Shown here: in pieces, positions 18,693-28,337 of the stretch
How positions within the stretch are numbered: position 1 is the first letter of the stretch
Layout of the letters: every line of letters starts with the position of its first letter
Assembly: GCF_020268605.1 (NCBI RefSeq)
Contig: NZ_CP084222.1
Location: 2,542,001-2,606,000, forward strand
Direction: 5' to 3'
Length of the DNA: 64,000 nucleotides
Source of the DNA: Arsenophonus apicola
Lineage (GTDB): Bacteria; Pseudomonadota; Gammaproteobacteria; Enterobacterales; Enterobacteriaceae
Made by a program: the position numbers and the translations under genes
Notes under the pieces: model-generated
Databases searched by the model: none
Seen by the model: only the letters and a program-made list of their open reading frames with translations
What the model was told of the DNA's origin: nothing

Positions 18693-19616
18693 TTAGGATT
18701 TTTTAGTCGCCTGAATATAAAGCATATCTAATGCGATGGTGGCTGCCGCTAAGGCAGTAATTTGTGATTGATCATAAGCCGGAGCCACTTCCACAATATC
18801 CATACCAACAATATTTAATGGCTGCAAGCCCCGCAATAACTTTAAGGCACGATCGCTGGTTAATCCACCAACAACGGGGGTTCCGGTACCCGGCGCAAAA
18901 GCCGGATCTAGACAATCAATATCAAAGGTTAAATATATAGGTAATTCACCCACTGTGGACTTTATCTGGTCAATAATATCTTCCGGCCGGGCGTCATTCA
19001 CATAAGCCGCATCCAATACCGTAAAACCATTGTCTTTATCATATTCAGTCCGAATACCAATCTGAATGGAGTGAGTCGCATCAATAAGCCCTTCACTAGG
19101 CGCATGATAAAACATAGTACCATGATCAAATTTACTACCATTGCTATAGGTATCGGTATGTGCGTCAAAATGAACCAACGCCATTTTACCAAAATGCTTA
19201 GCATGAGCACGTAATAAAGGTAAAGTAACGAAGTGATCGCCACCAAAGGTTAAACATCTTTTGCCAGATGCCAATAACTTTTCGATATGGGCTTGCAACT
19301 TATCACTCATATCTTGTGCATCGCCAAAAGCAAAAACGAGATCACCACAATCAACTATTTTTAACTGCTCTTTGAGATCAAACTGCCATGGCCAACGTTT
19401 ACCTTCCCATGCCAGGTTTGCTGATACTTGCCGAATAGCAGCCGGCCCATGCCGGCTGCCAGCACGGCCTGATGTCGCCATATCGAAAGGGACACCGGTG
19501 ATAACCCACTGTGCATCACTATTATAAGGTGAAAAATGGAGTGGAAAACGCATGAAACCAAAGGCATTAGAAACCAAAGAATTATCTTCCTGATTATTTA
19601 ATGTATTATTAATCAT
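18693..19616 (-). CDS. speB: SpeB, agmatinase
   Basis: 307 residues (E. coli 306), ureohydrolase family. The binuclear Mn ligands are present in GGDHFVTLP, HFDAHTDTY and TFDIDCLDPAFAPGTGTP. It hydrolyses agmatine to putrescine and urea. It lies 148 bases downstream of speA in the same orientation, as in E. coli, completing the arginine route to putrescine. Confidence 0.96.
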   Translation of the reverse strand: MINNTLNNQEDNSLVSNAFGFMRFPLHFSPYNSDAQWVITGVPFDMATSGRAGSRHGPAAIRQVSANLAWEGKRWPWQFDLKEQLKIVDCGDLVFAFGDAQDMSDKLQAHIEKLLASGKRCLTFGGDHFVTLPLLRAHAKHFGKMALVHFDAHTDTYSNGSKFDHGTMFYHAPSEGLIDATHSIQIGIRTEYDKDNGFTVLDAAYVNDARPEDIIDQIKSTVGELPIYLTFDIDCLDPAFAPGTGTPVVGGLTSDRALKLLRGLQPLNIVGMDIVEVAPAYDQSQITALAAATIALDMLYIQATKKS

Positions 19617-19764
19617 ATAATTTATCTCAAACTGTTTATTAATGAATAACCTTCACTATTAAGATCACTGCTCTTCTGCTTGGCATCCAGCTAGCGCTAA
19701 AGAACAAGCTTTTACAGCGCACCAGATAAGATTATTCCATTATTGCTCAATAACCTTGGCTAAC

Positions 19765-21672
19765 TTATATTGTCTCACCTTCCAGATAGGTGTAACCATA
19801 TAATCCTGTTTCAAATTCAGCCAGAAACTGCTCCTTTAAACTTTTCGTCAAATCTTTACTATTGACTTGATCACGAAAAAGCGTCAATAGCATTTTAGGA
19901 TCTAACTTGACGTAATGGAGCATATCCGCCACTGAATCCCCCTCTTCACTTTGTAAATACCTGACTTCACCTGAATTATCAATATAGACATCAATCGCCG
20001 CTGTATCGCCAAACAAATTATGCATATTACCTAATATTTCTTGATAAGCTCCTACCATAAAAAATCCTATCATTGGCGGCTCTTCCGGATCATAATTAGG
20101 CATTGGCATAGTAGCAGCAATACCATCACCATCGATATAATGGTCAATAATACCATCTGAATCACAGGTAATATCTAATAACACCGCTCGACGCTCTAAT
20201 GGCGCATTTAATCCTTGAATTGGCAGTACGGGGAAAAGTTGGTCAATACCCCATGCATCCGGCATAGATTGAAATAGTGAAAAGTTCACATATAGCTTAT
20301 CAGCCATCCGCTCTTGTAACTCATCGATGATAGGACGATGAGCGCGATTACTGGGATCTAAATCCTGCTGAATACGACGACAAATATTAAGATAGAGCTC
20401 TTCAGCCCAAGCACGCTCTGTTAAATTCAACATGCCATGGGCATATTGGGTATGCACATCATATAAGGAAAGTTGACTATCATGCAGCCATTCACGTAAT
20501 GAACGGCTATTTCCCTGTTGCATTTCATTCCAAGTTTCCCACAGAGAAATAAGTGATAATTCGGTATCTTTCGGTGGTGGTGTGATCTTAGTAAATTCAT
20601 TACGTTCAACACCAATGACATTAGAAACTAATACGGTATGATGAGCGGTTAGCGCTCGACCTGATTCCGTGATCACCGTTGGATGCCCTAGCCCATGTTC
20701 ATCACAGGCTTCCCCTATTGCCCAGATAACATTATTGGCATATTCATTTAAACCATAGTTGACAGAACAATCCGACTGTGAACGCGTACCTTCATAATCA
20801 ACGCCAAGACCACCACCTACATCAAAACACTCAATCTTGACACCTAACTTATGTAACTCAACATAAAAACGAGCTGACTCTCTCGCGCCTGTCGCAATAT
20901 CACGGATATTAGACATCTGAGAACCTAAATGGAAATGTAATAATTGTAAACTTTCCAACCGCCCAACACTTCTTAATGTATCAACCAACTGTAAAACCTG
21001 AGCAGCGGCCAAACCAAATTTTGATTTTTCACCGCCACTTGCTTGCCATTTACCCGAACCTTGTGATGCCAAACGCGCTCTTACTCCTAAACGAGGAATA
21101 ACATCTAATCTTTTCGCTTCATCTAGAACTAGATCAATTTCAGTCATTTTTTCAATCACTAAGTAGACCTTATGGCCAAGTTTTTCGCCGATCAACGCTA
21201 AACGAATATATTCCCGATCTTTATAACCATTACAAACAATCACCGATTTCGTCATACCTGCATGGGCTAATACAGCCATTAATTCTGCTTTGGAGCCGGC
21301 TTCTAAACCTAAAGGTTCACCTGATCTCACTAAAGTTTCAATCACTCGCCGCTGCTGATTTACTTTAATTGGGTAGACAAGAAAGTAGTCACCTTGGTAG
21401 CCATAATCGCGACGCGCCCGTTCAAATGCAGCATTAATTGAGCGCAATCGATGTTGCAAAATTTGCGGAAAACAAAATAGTGCCGGCAAACGTAAATGTT
21501 GTTGTTCTTCCTGTACTTGTTCAACTAATGCGGCTAAATCAATCTTTGCTTCTGGTTGGTCAAGATTTGGACAAACACTAATATTACCTTGTTCATTAAC
21601 TTGGTAATAGCCACCTCCCCAATATGCAATATTGTAGGTTTGTTGCATTTTACGCGCGATATTATTCTTCAT
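19765..21672 (-). CDS. speA: SpeA, biosynthetic arginine decarboxylase
   Basis: 635 residues, close to the 632-residue form of E. coli SpeA. Alanine-racemase-like barrel with the PLP lysine in FLVYPIKVNQQR, the phosphate-binding HFHLGSQ and DVGGGLGVDY segments, and the C-terminal CDSDGIIDHYI with the catalytic Cys. It converts arginine to agmatine for SpeB. Confidence 0.96.
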   Translation of the reverse strand: MKNNIARKMQQTYNIAYWGGGYYQVNEQGNISVCPNLDQPEAKIDLAALVEQVQEEQQHLRLPALFCFPQILQHRLRSINAAFERARRDYGYQGDYFLVYPIKVNQQRRVIETLVRSGEPLGLEAGSKAELMAVLAHAGMTKSVIVCNGYKDREYIRLALIGEKLGHKVYLVIEKMTEIDLVLDEAKRLDVIPRLGVRARLASQGSGKWQASGGEKSKFGLAAAQVLQLVDTLRSVGRLESLQLLHFHLGSQMSNIRDIATGARESARFYVELHKLGVKIECFDVGGGLGVDYEGTRSQSDCSVNYGLNEYANNVIWAIGEACDEHGLGHPTVITESGRALTAHHTVLVSNVIGVERNEFTKITPPPKDTELSLISLWETWNEMQQGNSRSLREWLHDSQLSLYDVHTQYAHGMLNLTERAWAEELYLNICRRIQQDLDPSNRAHRPIIDELQERMADKLYVNFSLFQSMPDAWGIDQLFPVLPIQGLNAPLERRAVLLDITCDSDGIIDHYIDGDGIAATMPMPNYDPEEPPMIGFFMVGAYQEILGNMHNLFGDTAAIDVYIDNSGEVRYLQSEEGDSVADMLHYVKLDPKMLLTLFRDQVNSKDLTKSLKEQFLAEFETGLYGYTYLEGETI

Positions 21673-22264
21673 AGTTATCTCCTGAAATGGAGTATGAGTT
21701 TCACTTCTTTCCTATTTTATCATATCTAACAAGATAATATTCTGTGCAAATTTTAAAACTGCAGGAAACAGCAATAACTCTATCTAATTAAAAAAAGGAT
21801 TAATGACAATTCAATAATCATTCTGTTATTTAAAGTTGCAAAATAACTTATCAATAAATGATTTTAGTCTGTCTCGAGTACGACCTATAATTTCGACTAG
21901 CAGTCGTAATATAGAGAAAGGAAAAAGAAGCGGGTACACAGACATTAAGCTGTGATGATTGGTAATTTGCTATTTGCTGATAATGGAACATTACCCATTC
22001 ACCTCAAAACATGGTTTTATAAATTCAATTTCAGAACATAACCATTTTAAATTGAGAAGTAGCATCAATATCGATACTACCGCATAACGCCTGATGAGAA
22101 AAAAGGTTCATCAGTTATCGCGCTGTTTATACCTTTATTAGAAGAAAAATGCAAAATCAAATTGAATAAAACATCAACAAATTTATCTCTATTTAGCAAA
22201 TCCGTTTTTAACAATAAACAAATATAAAAAACCGCTAGCCATAGTGCTAAATTAACATTAAAAT
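21673..22264. other. speA-metK intergenic region
   Basis: About 590 bases between divergent speA and metK. Frames here (such as 22077-22286) resemble no protein and lack ribosome-binding sites. The MetJ operator lies at its right edge. Confidence 0.55.
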
Positions 22265-22288
22265 GGACGTCTGGATGGTAATACATCT
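22265..22288 (+). promoter_or_regulatory. MetJ operator upstream of metK
   Basis: Three contiguous 8-base units GGACGTCT, GGATGGTA, ATACATCT. The first matches the met box AGACGTCT at 7 of 8 and the third at 6 of 8, while the middle is poor. They end 39 bases before metK, where MetJ with SAM represses in enterobacteria. Confidence 0.55.
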
Positions 22289-22327
22289 AATTCAGTTTCT
22301 ACGAATTTTTAAGGTAACAAAACATCT

Positions 22328-23485
22328 ATGACCACACATCTTTTTACTTCTGAATCAGTCTCAGAAGGTCATCCTGATAAAATCGCTGACCAAATTTCAG
22401 ACGCGGTTCTTGATGCAATTCTTGAGCAAGATCCAAAAGCACGCGTTGCCTGTGAAACCTACGTAAAAACAGGTATGGTAATGGTTGGCGGTGAAATTAC
22501 GACCAGCGCTTGGGTAGATATTGAAGAAATTACGCGGCGTACAATACGCGAAATTGGCTATACCAGCTCCGATATGGGCTTTGATGCCAACTCCTGTGCT
22601 GTTATCAGTGCAATTGGCAAACAATCTCCTGATATTAATCAAGGCGTCGATCGCGCAAATCCCTTAGAACAAGGAGCTGGTGATCAAGGGATCATGTTTG
22701 GTTATGCTAATAACGAAACCGATGTTCTTATGCCAGCGCCAATTACTTATGCCCACCGCTTAGTCGAACGCCAAGCTGAAGTGCGAAAAAATGGTACCTT
22801 GCCCTGGTTACGTCCAGATGCTAAAAGCCAAATCACTTTCCAATATGAAAATAATAAAATAGTAGGCATTGATACCATTGTTTTATCTACGCAGCATGCT
22901 GAGGAAATTAAACAAGAGACCTTATCAGAAGCTGTAATAGACGAAATTATTAAGCCAGTATTACCGACAGAATGGCTACATAAAAATACCAAATATTTTA
23001 TTAATCCAACTGGGCGTTTTGTTATCGGCGGCCCAATGGGCGATTGTGGCTTAACCGGCCGTAAAATTATCGTCGATACATACGGTGGCATGGCCCGCCA
23101 TGGTGGTGGGGCTTTTTCTGGAAAAGATCCCTCTAAAGTCGATCGTTCTGCTGCCTATGCTGCGCGCTATGTAGCAAAGAATATTGTTGCCGCAGGACTG
23201 GCTGATCGCTGTGAAATTCAAATTTCATATGCAATTGGCATCGCTGAGCCTACCTCTATCATGCTCGAAACTTTTGGTACAGAAAAAATAGCCAATGAAA
23301 CTCTGGTTCATTTAGTGCATGAAATTTTTGACCTACGTCCTTATGGTCTAGTTAAAATGCTCAATTTATTACAACCTATTTACCATCAAACTGCAGCATA
23401 TGGACATTTTGGCCGTTCTCAATTTCCATGGGAAAAAACAGATAAAATTGCTGAACTCCGTGCAGCCGCAGGTTTAACTAACTAG
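22328..23485 (+). CDS. metK: MetK, S-adenosylmethionine synthetase
   Basis: 385 residues (E. coli 384). The signature GAGDQGIMFGYA and the glycine-rich GGGAFSGKDPSKVDRS are intact, with HPDK near the N-terminus. It makes SAM from methionine and ATP. Neighbours speA on one side and sprT on the other reproduce the E. coli order without galP. Ends TAG, with a terminator after. Confidence 0.98.
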   Translation: MTTHLFTSESVSEGHPDKIADQISDAVLDAILEQDPKARVACETYVKTGMVMVGGEITTSAWVDIEEITRRTIREIGYTSSDMGFDANSCAVISAIGKQSPDINQGVDRANPLEQGAGDQGIMFGYANNETDVLMPAPITYAHRLVERQAEVRKNGTLPWLRPDAKSQITFQYENNKIVGIDTIVLSTQHAEEIKQETLSEAVIDEIIKPVLPTEWLHKNTKYFINPTGRFVIGGPMGDCGLTGRKIIVDTYGGMARHGGGAFSGKDPSKVDRSAAYAARYVAKNIVAAGLADRCEIQISYAIGIAEPTSIMLETFGTEKIANETLVHLVHEIFDLRPYGLVKMLNLLQPIYHQTAAYGHFGRSQFPWEKTDKIAELRAAAGLTN

Positions 23486-23509
23486 TCGTCGATTTTATCT
23501 TGTTAAAAC

Positions 23510-23549
23510 AGCAAAGGGACAGTTAGATAACTCTCCCTTTTGCTATTTT
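23510..23549 (+). terminator. metK terminator
   Basis: AGCAAAGGGA pairs with TCCCTTTTGCT with one bulged base, followed by ATTTTA. Confidence 0.7.
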
Positions 23550-23670
23550 AGAGCTAGCCAAAAATAGCAATTAATTATTGAATTTTTCCAACATTTAATT
23601 AATAAAGACCATAATAAATTAATTTCTTTTATTCTGAGCTCACTCTTTGCCATTTAACTAGATTAATAAT

Positions 23671-24177
23671 ATGAAATCACAGCGAATACCGATCGCTTTA
23701 CAACAGATTGTCATGCACGTATTACGCAACAAACTGGCTACCGCGAGTACTAAATTGGGAAAAAACTTTACAGCACCGTTGATTAATTACCGACAGCGAG
23801 GAACCATTGCCGGTAGTGCCCATCTACAAGCATGGGAAATTCGTCTTAACCCCATTTTACTAATTGAAAATGGTGAGATTTTTGTTAATCAAGTTATTCC
23901 TCATGAGTTAGCCCACTTGTTGGTTTATCACTGTTTTGGCAAAACAGCCCCTCATGGTAAAGAATGGAAATGGATGATGGCAGTGATCCTCGAAGTCCCA
24001 CCACAGACAACGCATCAGTTTGCATTAAACTCAATTCGTAAGCAGATCTTTCATTACCATTGCCAGTGCGACCTATCACATCAATTGACTCTACGCCGGC
24101 ACAACAAAATCCAACACGGGAAAGGGGAGTATATTTGCAAAAAATGTGGTCAATATCTTATTTGGCAGAATCAATAG
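23671..24177 (+). CDS. sprT: SprT-family zinc metalloprotease-like protein
   Basis: 168 residues (E. coli SprT 165). The HExxH zinc motif is in PHELAHLLVYH, with the third ligand in APHGKEWK, and a C-terminal zinc ribbon has CQC and CKKCG. Relatives of the Spartan/Wss1 protease fold; the enterobacterial protein has no firmly defined role. Its place after metK is conserved. Confidence 0.92.
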   Translation: MKSQRIPIALQQIVMHVLRNKLATASTKLGKNFTAPLINYRQRGTIAGSAHLQAWEIRLNPILLIENGEIFVNQVIPHELAHLLVYHCFGKTAPHGKEWKWMMAVILEVPPQTTHQFALNSIRKQIFHYHCQCDLSHQLTLRRHNKIQHGKGEYICKKCGQYLIWQNQ

Positions 24178-24203
24178 GAGAGCAATTCACTCTCCCCTGT
24201 TGA

Positions 24204-25268
24204 TCACGCTAAATCAGTCATAATCATCTTAGCAATTTCAAAGTAAATGATTAATCCTGTGCCATCTATAAACGTAGCAATAAAAGGCGCAGAAACAATT
24301 GCAGGATCAATATTCAATCGTTTAAGTACCATTGGAATAATAGAAGAAACGATCGCACTCCACACAGTAATTGCCATCATAGTCAAACGAACAACCAGGG
24401 TAACTTGATAGCCAACGTCCAGGATCCAAGCACGAAATATGCCGACACAACCTATTGTTAATGCCACTAAAAATGATGTAGATATCTCTTTTTTAAGCAC
24501 AACACCTAAATTACGTAAACTCACTTCTCCTAGCGCCATTGCCCTAACCAAAGTAGAAGTTATCTGAGTACCACTGTTACCGCCTGTGCCTATTAATAAA
24601 GGAATAAAAAAAGCTAATGAAATGGCAGATTCCAGCTGATCGGAAAAGGCTTTCAATACTGTACCTGTATAGGCTTCAGCCACAAACAACATCAATAACC
24701 AAACAACGCGTTTACGCCATAATGTTATTGGGCTGGTCGACATATAAGGCTCTTCTAAAGGTAATGTTGCCCCTTGCAAGTGGGCATCTTGGGTATTCTC
24801 ATCCTCAATTAATTCAGCGATATCTTGAGCGCGTAATACTCCTTTTAATTTAGAAAACTCTACAACCGGAATAGAATCAATATCACAATGATTAAGCAGG
24901 GCAAAAACCTCTTCACGTGATTGTTCCGGTGAAACAGAAAAAAAATCACGTCGCATAATATCTGAGACAAGGAGTTCATTTGATGAGGTTAATAATGTTT
25001 TCATCAATAACAGGCCATTTAGATATTTATCTTTATCAATGACATAAAGATAAGTCGGGATCTGATCGCCGGTAATTATATTAGCCAGATTATTTTTAAT
25101 AGCAGCAACAGAATCATTCATCGAAACAGCGATATAAGATTGACTCATATAAGCACTAACTTTTACTTCATCAAAATTATTATGATGTTGCTCATTGAAA
25201 TTTTCTGCATGACTATTGGCCGGACACACCACGCTGGGAGCCGTTTTTTGTAGGGATGTTAACTTCAT
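24204..25268 (-). CDS. mgtE: MgtE-type Mg2+ channel/transporter, short form
   Basis: 354 residues: a variable N-terminus (1-40), two CBS domains (about 40-165) and a five-helix MgtE pore domain (about 185-350). The pore has IPLLIGTGGNSGTQ and the last helix DPAIVSAPFIATFIDGTG, both MgtE hallmarks. The superhelical N domain of classical MgtE (about 450 residues) is missing, so gating may depend on the CBS pair alone. An M-box riboswitch lies directly upstream, which supports a Mg2+ role. ATG 25268 follows AGGG at a good spacing. Confidence 0.9.
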   Translation of the reverse strand: MKLTSLQKTAPSVVCPANSHAENFNEQHHNNFDEVKVSAYMSQSYIAVSMNDSVAAIKNNLANIITGDQIPTYLYVIDKDKYLNGLLLMKTLLTSSNELLVSDIMRRDFFSVSPEQSREEVFALLNHCDIDSIPVVEFSKLKGVLRAQDIAELIEDENTQDAHLQGATLPLEEPYMSTSPITLWRKRVVWLLMLFVAEAYTGTVLKAFSDQLESAISLAFFIPLLIGTGGNSGTQITSTLVRAMALGEVSLRNLGVVLKKEISTSFLVALTIGCVGIFRAWILDVGYQVTLVVRLTMMAITVWSAIVSSIIPMVLKRLNIDPAIVSAPFIATFIDGTGLIIYFEIAKMIMTDLA

Positions 25269-25276
25269 TTTCGAAA

Positions 25277-25317
25277 CCCTATCACTGTTATATACTGCAA
25301 ACAGTTCTCAAATAGGG
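25277..25317 (-). promoter_or_regulatory. Hairpin sequestering the mgtE ribosome-binding site
   Basis: Minus strand: CCCTAT pairs with ATAGGG and ACTGTT pairs with AACAGT, in one long stem-loop. The AGGG that should bind the ribosome for mgtE is in the 3' arm. There is no U-run, so the M-box here probably acts on translation. Confidence 0.65.
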
Positions 25318-25339
25318 GCAAAACCAGATGCGAGAATAT

Positions 25340-25525
25340 TAAGCTATCTCAACGTCTCAGTTTTAGCACTATACAACGTATCCTGCAACCAGCAGGAAGT
25401 TACATGGGGATACACCTTGACTCGATATATCCTGTCCTGATCTTGGGCGTCTCTCGACGTCGTCAGATCAGTAACCTATGTTTGTATAGGAGCCTCGCCT
25501 AACGAGATACTGCACCGTGCTTAAT
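25340..25525 (-). ncRNA. M-box (ykoK) magnesium riboswitch
   Basis: On the minus strand this has the ykoK-leader core: CGTTAGGCGAGGCTCCTATAC, then ACGACGTCGAGAGACGCC, CAGGACAGGATATATCGAG, GTAACTTCCTGCTGG and GCTAAAACTGAGACG near the 3' end. The order and sequence match the M-box aptamer, which folds around Mg2+ to switch off Mg2+ transporter genes. It is directly upstream of mgtE. Ends are approximate. Confidence 0.93.
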
Positions 25526-25686
25526 ATTAAAAATTAATATTAACTCGAGCAGATTATAATGAAGCTAAATAGCTTTTCCAATTATCGTGTTACTTATGGT
25601 TTAGTTTTTGTTTAAGTTGGTAAATAATAGAATCAAGCCGCTAAGTTAATAAACGAAAATAATAATTAAAATCGTAAGTTATTTAA

Positions 25687-26034
25687 TTAAAAAAGCAAAT
25701 TTTCATCAAATGCTAGGCGATCTATTTTTATCTTTTTTGCATCATTAATAACTTGTTCTGCTGTTTTACCATCTAATGTTCGACAAATCCGTTTTTCCAA
25801 TGCTCTGGAAGCAGCTCTTTCACCAAGTTGGCGATATTCATCAAAATTAATACTATTAAACATAGTAATATCAATAGCTTCGTCAAATTGTTGCTGTTTT
25901 TCAAAAGAGAGAGAATCTCGTACTTCAGTAATAGAAGAACGTAATAATTGCTTATTTTCACCATTTAGTTTTAATTGTTGCTCACAACCCAATAACAAAA
26001 AACTGATGAAGAAAATTAATAGATTAAATCTCAT
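25687..26034 (-). CDS. Small lipoprotein, DUF6694-like
   Basis: 115 residues. Signal peptide of about 16 residues with lipobox LLGC (Cys17), followed by an alpha-helical, charged region ending in RTLDGKTAEQVINDAKK, which recalls the DUF6694 lipoproteins of enterobacteria. Likely anchored in the outer membrane; function unknown. It stands alone, 160 bases beyond the M-box and on the same strand as mgtE and yceI. Confidence 0.7.
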   Translation of the reverse strand: MRFNLLIFFISFLLLGCEQQLKLNGENKQLLRSSITEVRDSLSFEKQQQFDEAIDITMFNSINFDEYRQLGERAASRALEKRICRTLDGKTAEQVINDAKKIKIDRLAFDENLLF

Positions 26035-26293
26035 ATATATAACGCCCTTCTCACTGCTTTAATTATCAGCATAGCAAAATTAAAAATAATAAACTTGAAT
26101 ATAATGAAAATTTAAAGAGAATAATTGTAAAAAAAAATTTTCATATTGCTGGCAAAAATTAACAGTAATACTTGATTGCTTATTAGTTGTTACAGAGTAA
26201 AAATAAAATTTAAATACAATCAAATTGCTATTCATTAAATAGCCATAAATTAAAATAGCTTGCTTAATATACTGCTATTTTTCCAACATAATC

Positions 26294-26317
26294 GAAAGAG
26301 CCTATACAGGCTCTTTC
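26294..26317 (-). terminator. Hairpin after yceI
   Basis: GAAAGAGCC pairs with GGCTCTTTC around a six-base loop, 16 bases past the yceI stop. No clear T-run follows. Confidence 0.5.
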
Positions 26318-26332
26318 AATATTACTTTTATT

Positions 26333-26911
26333 TTATGGTAATTTAACACCTTCAAGAGAAATAATCAGCTCAGCTTCTTGCGATTTAGGGCCAAGATCTT
26401 TTTTAAAGTTAAAATCTTTCAATTTAATCTTTCCAGTTGCCTCAAAACCAACACGATAACCTCCCCATGGATCGTCACCTTCACCAATTAAGATAGCATT
26501 AAGTACTAACGGTTTTGTTACACCATTTAGTGTCAGTTGCCCATCGATATGATAAGCCCCCTTGACTTGACTAACCTTAGTTGAAATAAAAGTTGCCTGC
26601 GGATATTTTTTTACATTAAAAAAATCGGCACTGCGCAAATGCTTATCGCGTTCTGCATGGTTAGTATCAATGCTGGCAGTATTGATCACCACCTTAACTT
26701 GATCATTTTGTGGATTTTTTTCATCAAAGGTAAAACTACCAGTAAAATTCTTAAAACTACCATAAATCCAACTGTAACCTAAATGTTGAATGCGAAACTG
26801 AACAAAAGCATGTTGACCTTCATTATCAATTTTATAATTAGCGGCTATTGCTGTATTAATGCTCGATAGCAAAATTGCGGTTACTATAGCTAAAAAAAAT
26901 TTTTTCAACAT
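26333..26911 (-). CDS. yceI: YceI-family periplasmic protein
   Basis: 192 residues from ATG 26911, which follows GGAG; this start gives MLKKFFLAIVTAILLS and matches E. coli YceI (191 residues). The frame is open 13 codons further but that overlaps the upstream gene's end. Signal peptide with AIA cleavage site near 23, then the lipocalin-like beta-barrel with FDEKNP and DFFNVKKYPQATF. Family members bind polyisoprenoids. It sits 16 bases after the cytochrome b561 gene, the yceJ-yceI pair of E. coli. Confidence 0.93.
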   Translation of the reverse strand: MLKKFFLAIVTAILLSSINTAIAANYKIDNEGQHAFVQFRIQHLGYSWIYGSFKNFTGSFTFDEKNPQNDQVKVVINTASIDTNHAERDKHLRSADFFNVKKYPQATFISTKVSQVKGAYHIDGQLTLNGVTKPLVLNAILIGEGDDPWGGYRVGFEATGKIKLKDFNFKKDLGPKSQEAELIISLEGVKLP

Positions 26912-26927
26912 AACTATCTCCAATAAA

Positions 26928-27485
26928 TTATTTTCTTGCAGGGATGCCAAGTATGCGTTTTAGGGTAATATCACGATCAATAAAATGATGTTTTAATGCT
27001 GCAATCGCATGAAGAATAGAAAGAATAATTAGTGTCCATGCCAAATAAAGATGTACAACACCGGCACTATCAGCCTGCACGCCTTCATCTGACCATATTG
27101 CCGGGATCTCGAAATAGCCAAATATTGAAATAGGCTGGCCATCCGCAGTAGAAATTAAATAACCGCTAAGAAATATGCCAAATAAAAGTAAATAAAGTGA
27201 AATTTGGACGAGAGTAGAACTTATTTTTACTAAGTTGCTATAGCTATCTAATGGTTTAGGCGGCGGTGATATGAAGCGCCATAGAACACGAAACATCATC
27301 AGCAAAAACAAAATAAAACCGATGCTCTTATGAATTTCTGGCGCTTTGTGATACCAAGCGTCATAGTAATTTAAAGAGACCATCCAAAGCCCCAACGCAA
27401 ACATTCCATAAACAGTAATCGCAACCAACCAGTGAATTAAAATTGATATATGACCAAACTGGGTGGAAGTATTCTTCCAAAGCAT
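26928..27485 (-). CDS. Cytochrome b561 family protein (YceJ-like)
   Basis: 185 residues with four hydrophobic helices and conserved histidines in the helices (HILIHWLVAI-type segment near 12-25, KSIGF, LYLAWTLIILSILHAIAALKHH). Prokaryotic b561 proteins hold two b hemes in the inner membrane and transfer electrons from quinol. It is transcribed with yceI. Confidence 0.9.
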   Translation of the reverse strand: MLWKNTSTQFGHISILIHWLVAITVYGMFALGLWMVSLNYYDAWYHKAPEIHKSIGFILFLLMMFRVLWRFISPPPKPLDSYSNLVKISSTLVQISLYLLLFGIFLSGYLISTADGQPISIFGYFEIPAIWSDEGVQADSAGVVHLYLAWTLIILSILHAIAALKHHFIDRDITLKRILGIPARK

Positions 27486-27962
27486 ATCAATATTCCTTTC
27501 GTTAAAGAGTAAGAATAATAATAGTCAATTTTGATGCAATATTAATAATAAACGAATTTTTAGGTGATTAATTGCCAAACAAGAAGAAATAATTTGTTAA
27601 AGATAATCAAAAAAAATCATTAAGTTACTCTATGAAATAGTTTCATCTTTAAAATAAAAAAGAATATTTAAAAAGTAAAAAATTTATAATATATTTTATT
27701 TTAATATTTTGTTTAAATGAAAAATCTGTGCAATTGTATTTAATTGCACTATATCAGAATAAAATTTTATATATTAAAAATAAGTTAAAAGCATTAACTA
27801 AACTGTAACTACAAGTAATTGCACGGTAAGCACCATAGCTTAGTTGTATATGTTAAATTTAAGTTAATTAATATGATGGGGATTTTTAAATATTAATAAT
27901 AGGTTAACTTTGTTATCTTATATATCTAAGTCTACTGTGATAATTGTCATTAAAATAAATTA
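27486..27962. other. AT-rich spacer before the DUF1471 gene terminator
   Basis: Nearly 480 bases of very AT-rich DNA with no supported gene. It must hold the yceJ-yceI promoter; no clear site is visible. Confidence 0.5.
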
Positions 27963-27998
27963 AATAAAAAATAGCATCCTCTATAATAGAGGATGCTA
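27963..27998 (-). terminator. Terminator of the DUF1471 gene
   Basis: A perfect 12-base stem (TAGCATCCTCTA with TAGAGGATGCTA) and three-base loop, followed on the minus strand by TTTTTTA. A strong intrinsic terminator. Confidence 0.92.
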
Positions 27999-28034
27999 AG
28001 AAACGAAGGGTAAATAATAGGCACACAAAACTAA

Positions 28035-28256
28035 TTATTTATTTTTCTCTATAATTGCACTTGCTCTTATGTAATTTTTTCCTCCCGCAGAAGTTATTTT
28101 CACAATAGTAGAATCTTTCTCTTTCGCTTTGTTCTCTAAATTTTCAATGGCTTCATTAAGACTAATTGCTGAGGCAGTAATAACCTCTTGAGATAAAACA
28201 CCAAATGAAATTACAAAAAGAAAAACCATTATTATGAGATTCTTCATTTTTATCAT
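28035..28256 (-). CDS. DUF1471 (BhsA/McbA-type) small secreted protein
   Basis: 73 residues from ATG 28256, seven bases after AGGAG; a longer frame to 28337 is unsupported. Signal peptide about 1-23, then ISLNEAIENLENKAKEK and VKITSAGGKNYIRASAII, the hallmark of DUF1471 (BhsA, McbA, YdgH). Such proteins are periplasmic or outer-membrane and stress induced, affecting biofilm and copper or hydrogen peroxide sensitivity in E. coli. A strong terminator follows. Confidence 0.85.
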   Translation of the reverse strand: MIKMKNLIIMVFLFVISFGVLSQEVITASAISLNEAIENLENKAKEKDSTIVKITSAGGKNYIRASAIIEKNK

Positions 28257-28337
28257 AAACCATCTCCTAAAATTAATATCTGAGACTAATTTAGAACCAT
28301 AACCCAACACAAAAAAATATTTTAATAAAATAAGCAA

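Noticed and set aside
22077..22286. 69-codon frame in the speA-metK gap
   Set aside because: Overlaps the MetJ operator and has no ribosome-binding site or known relative.
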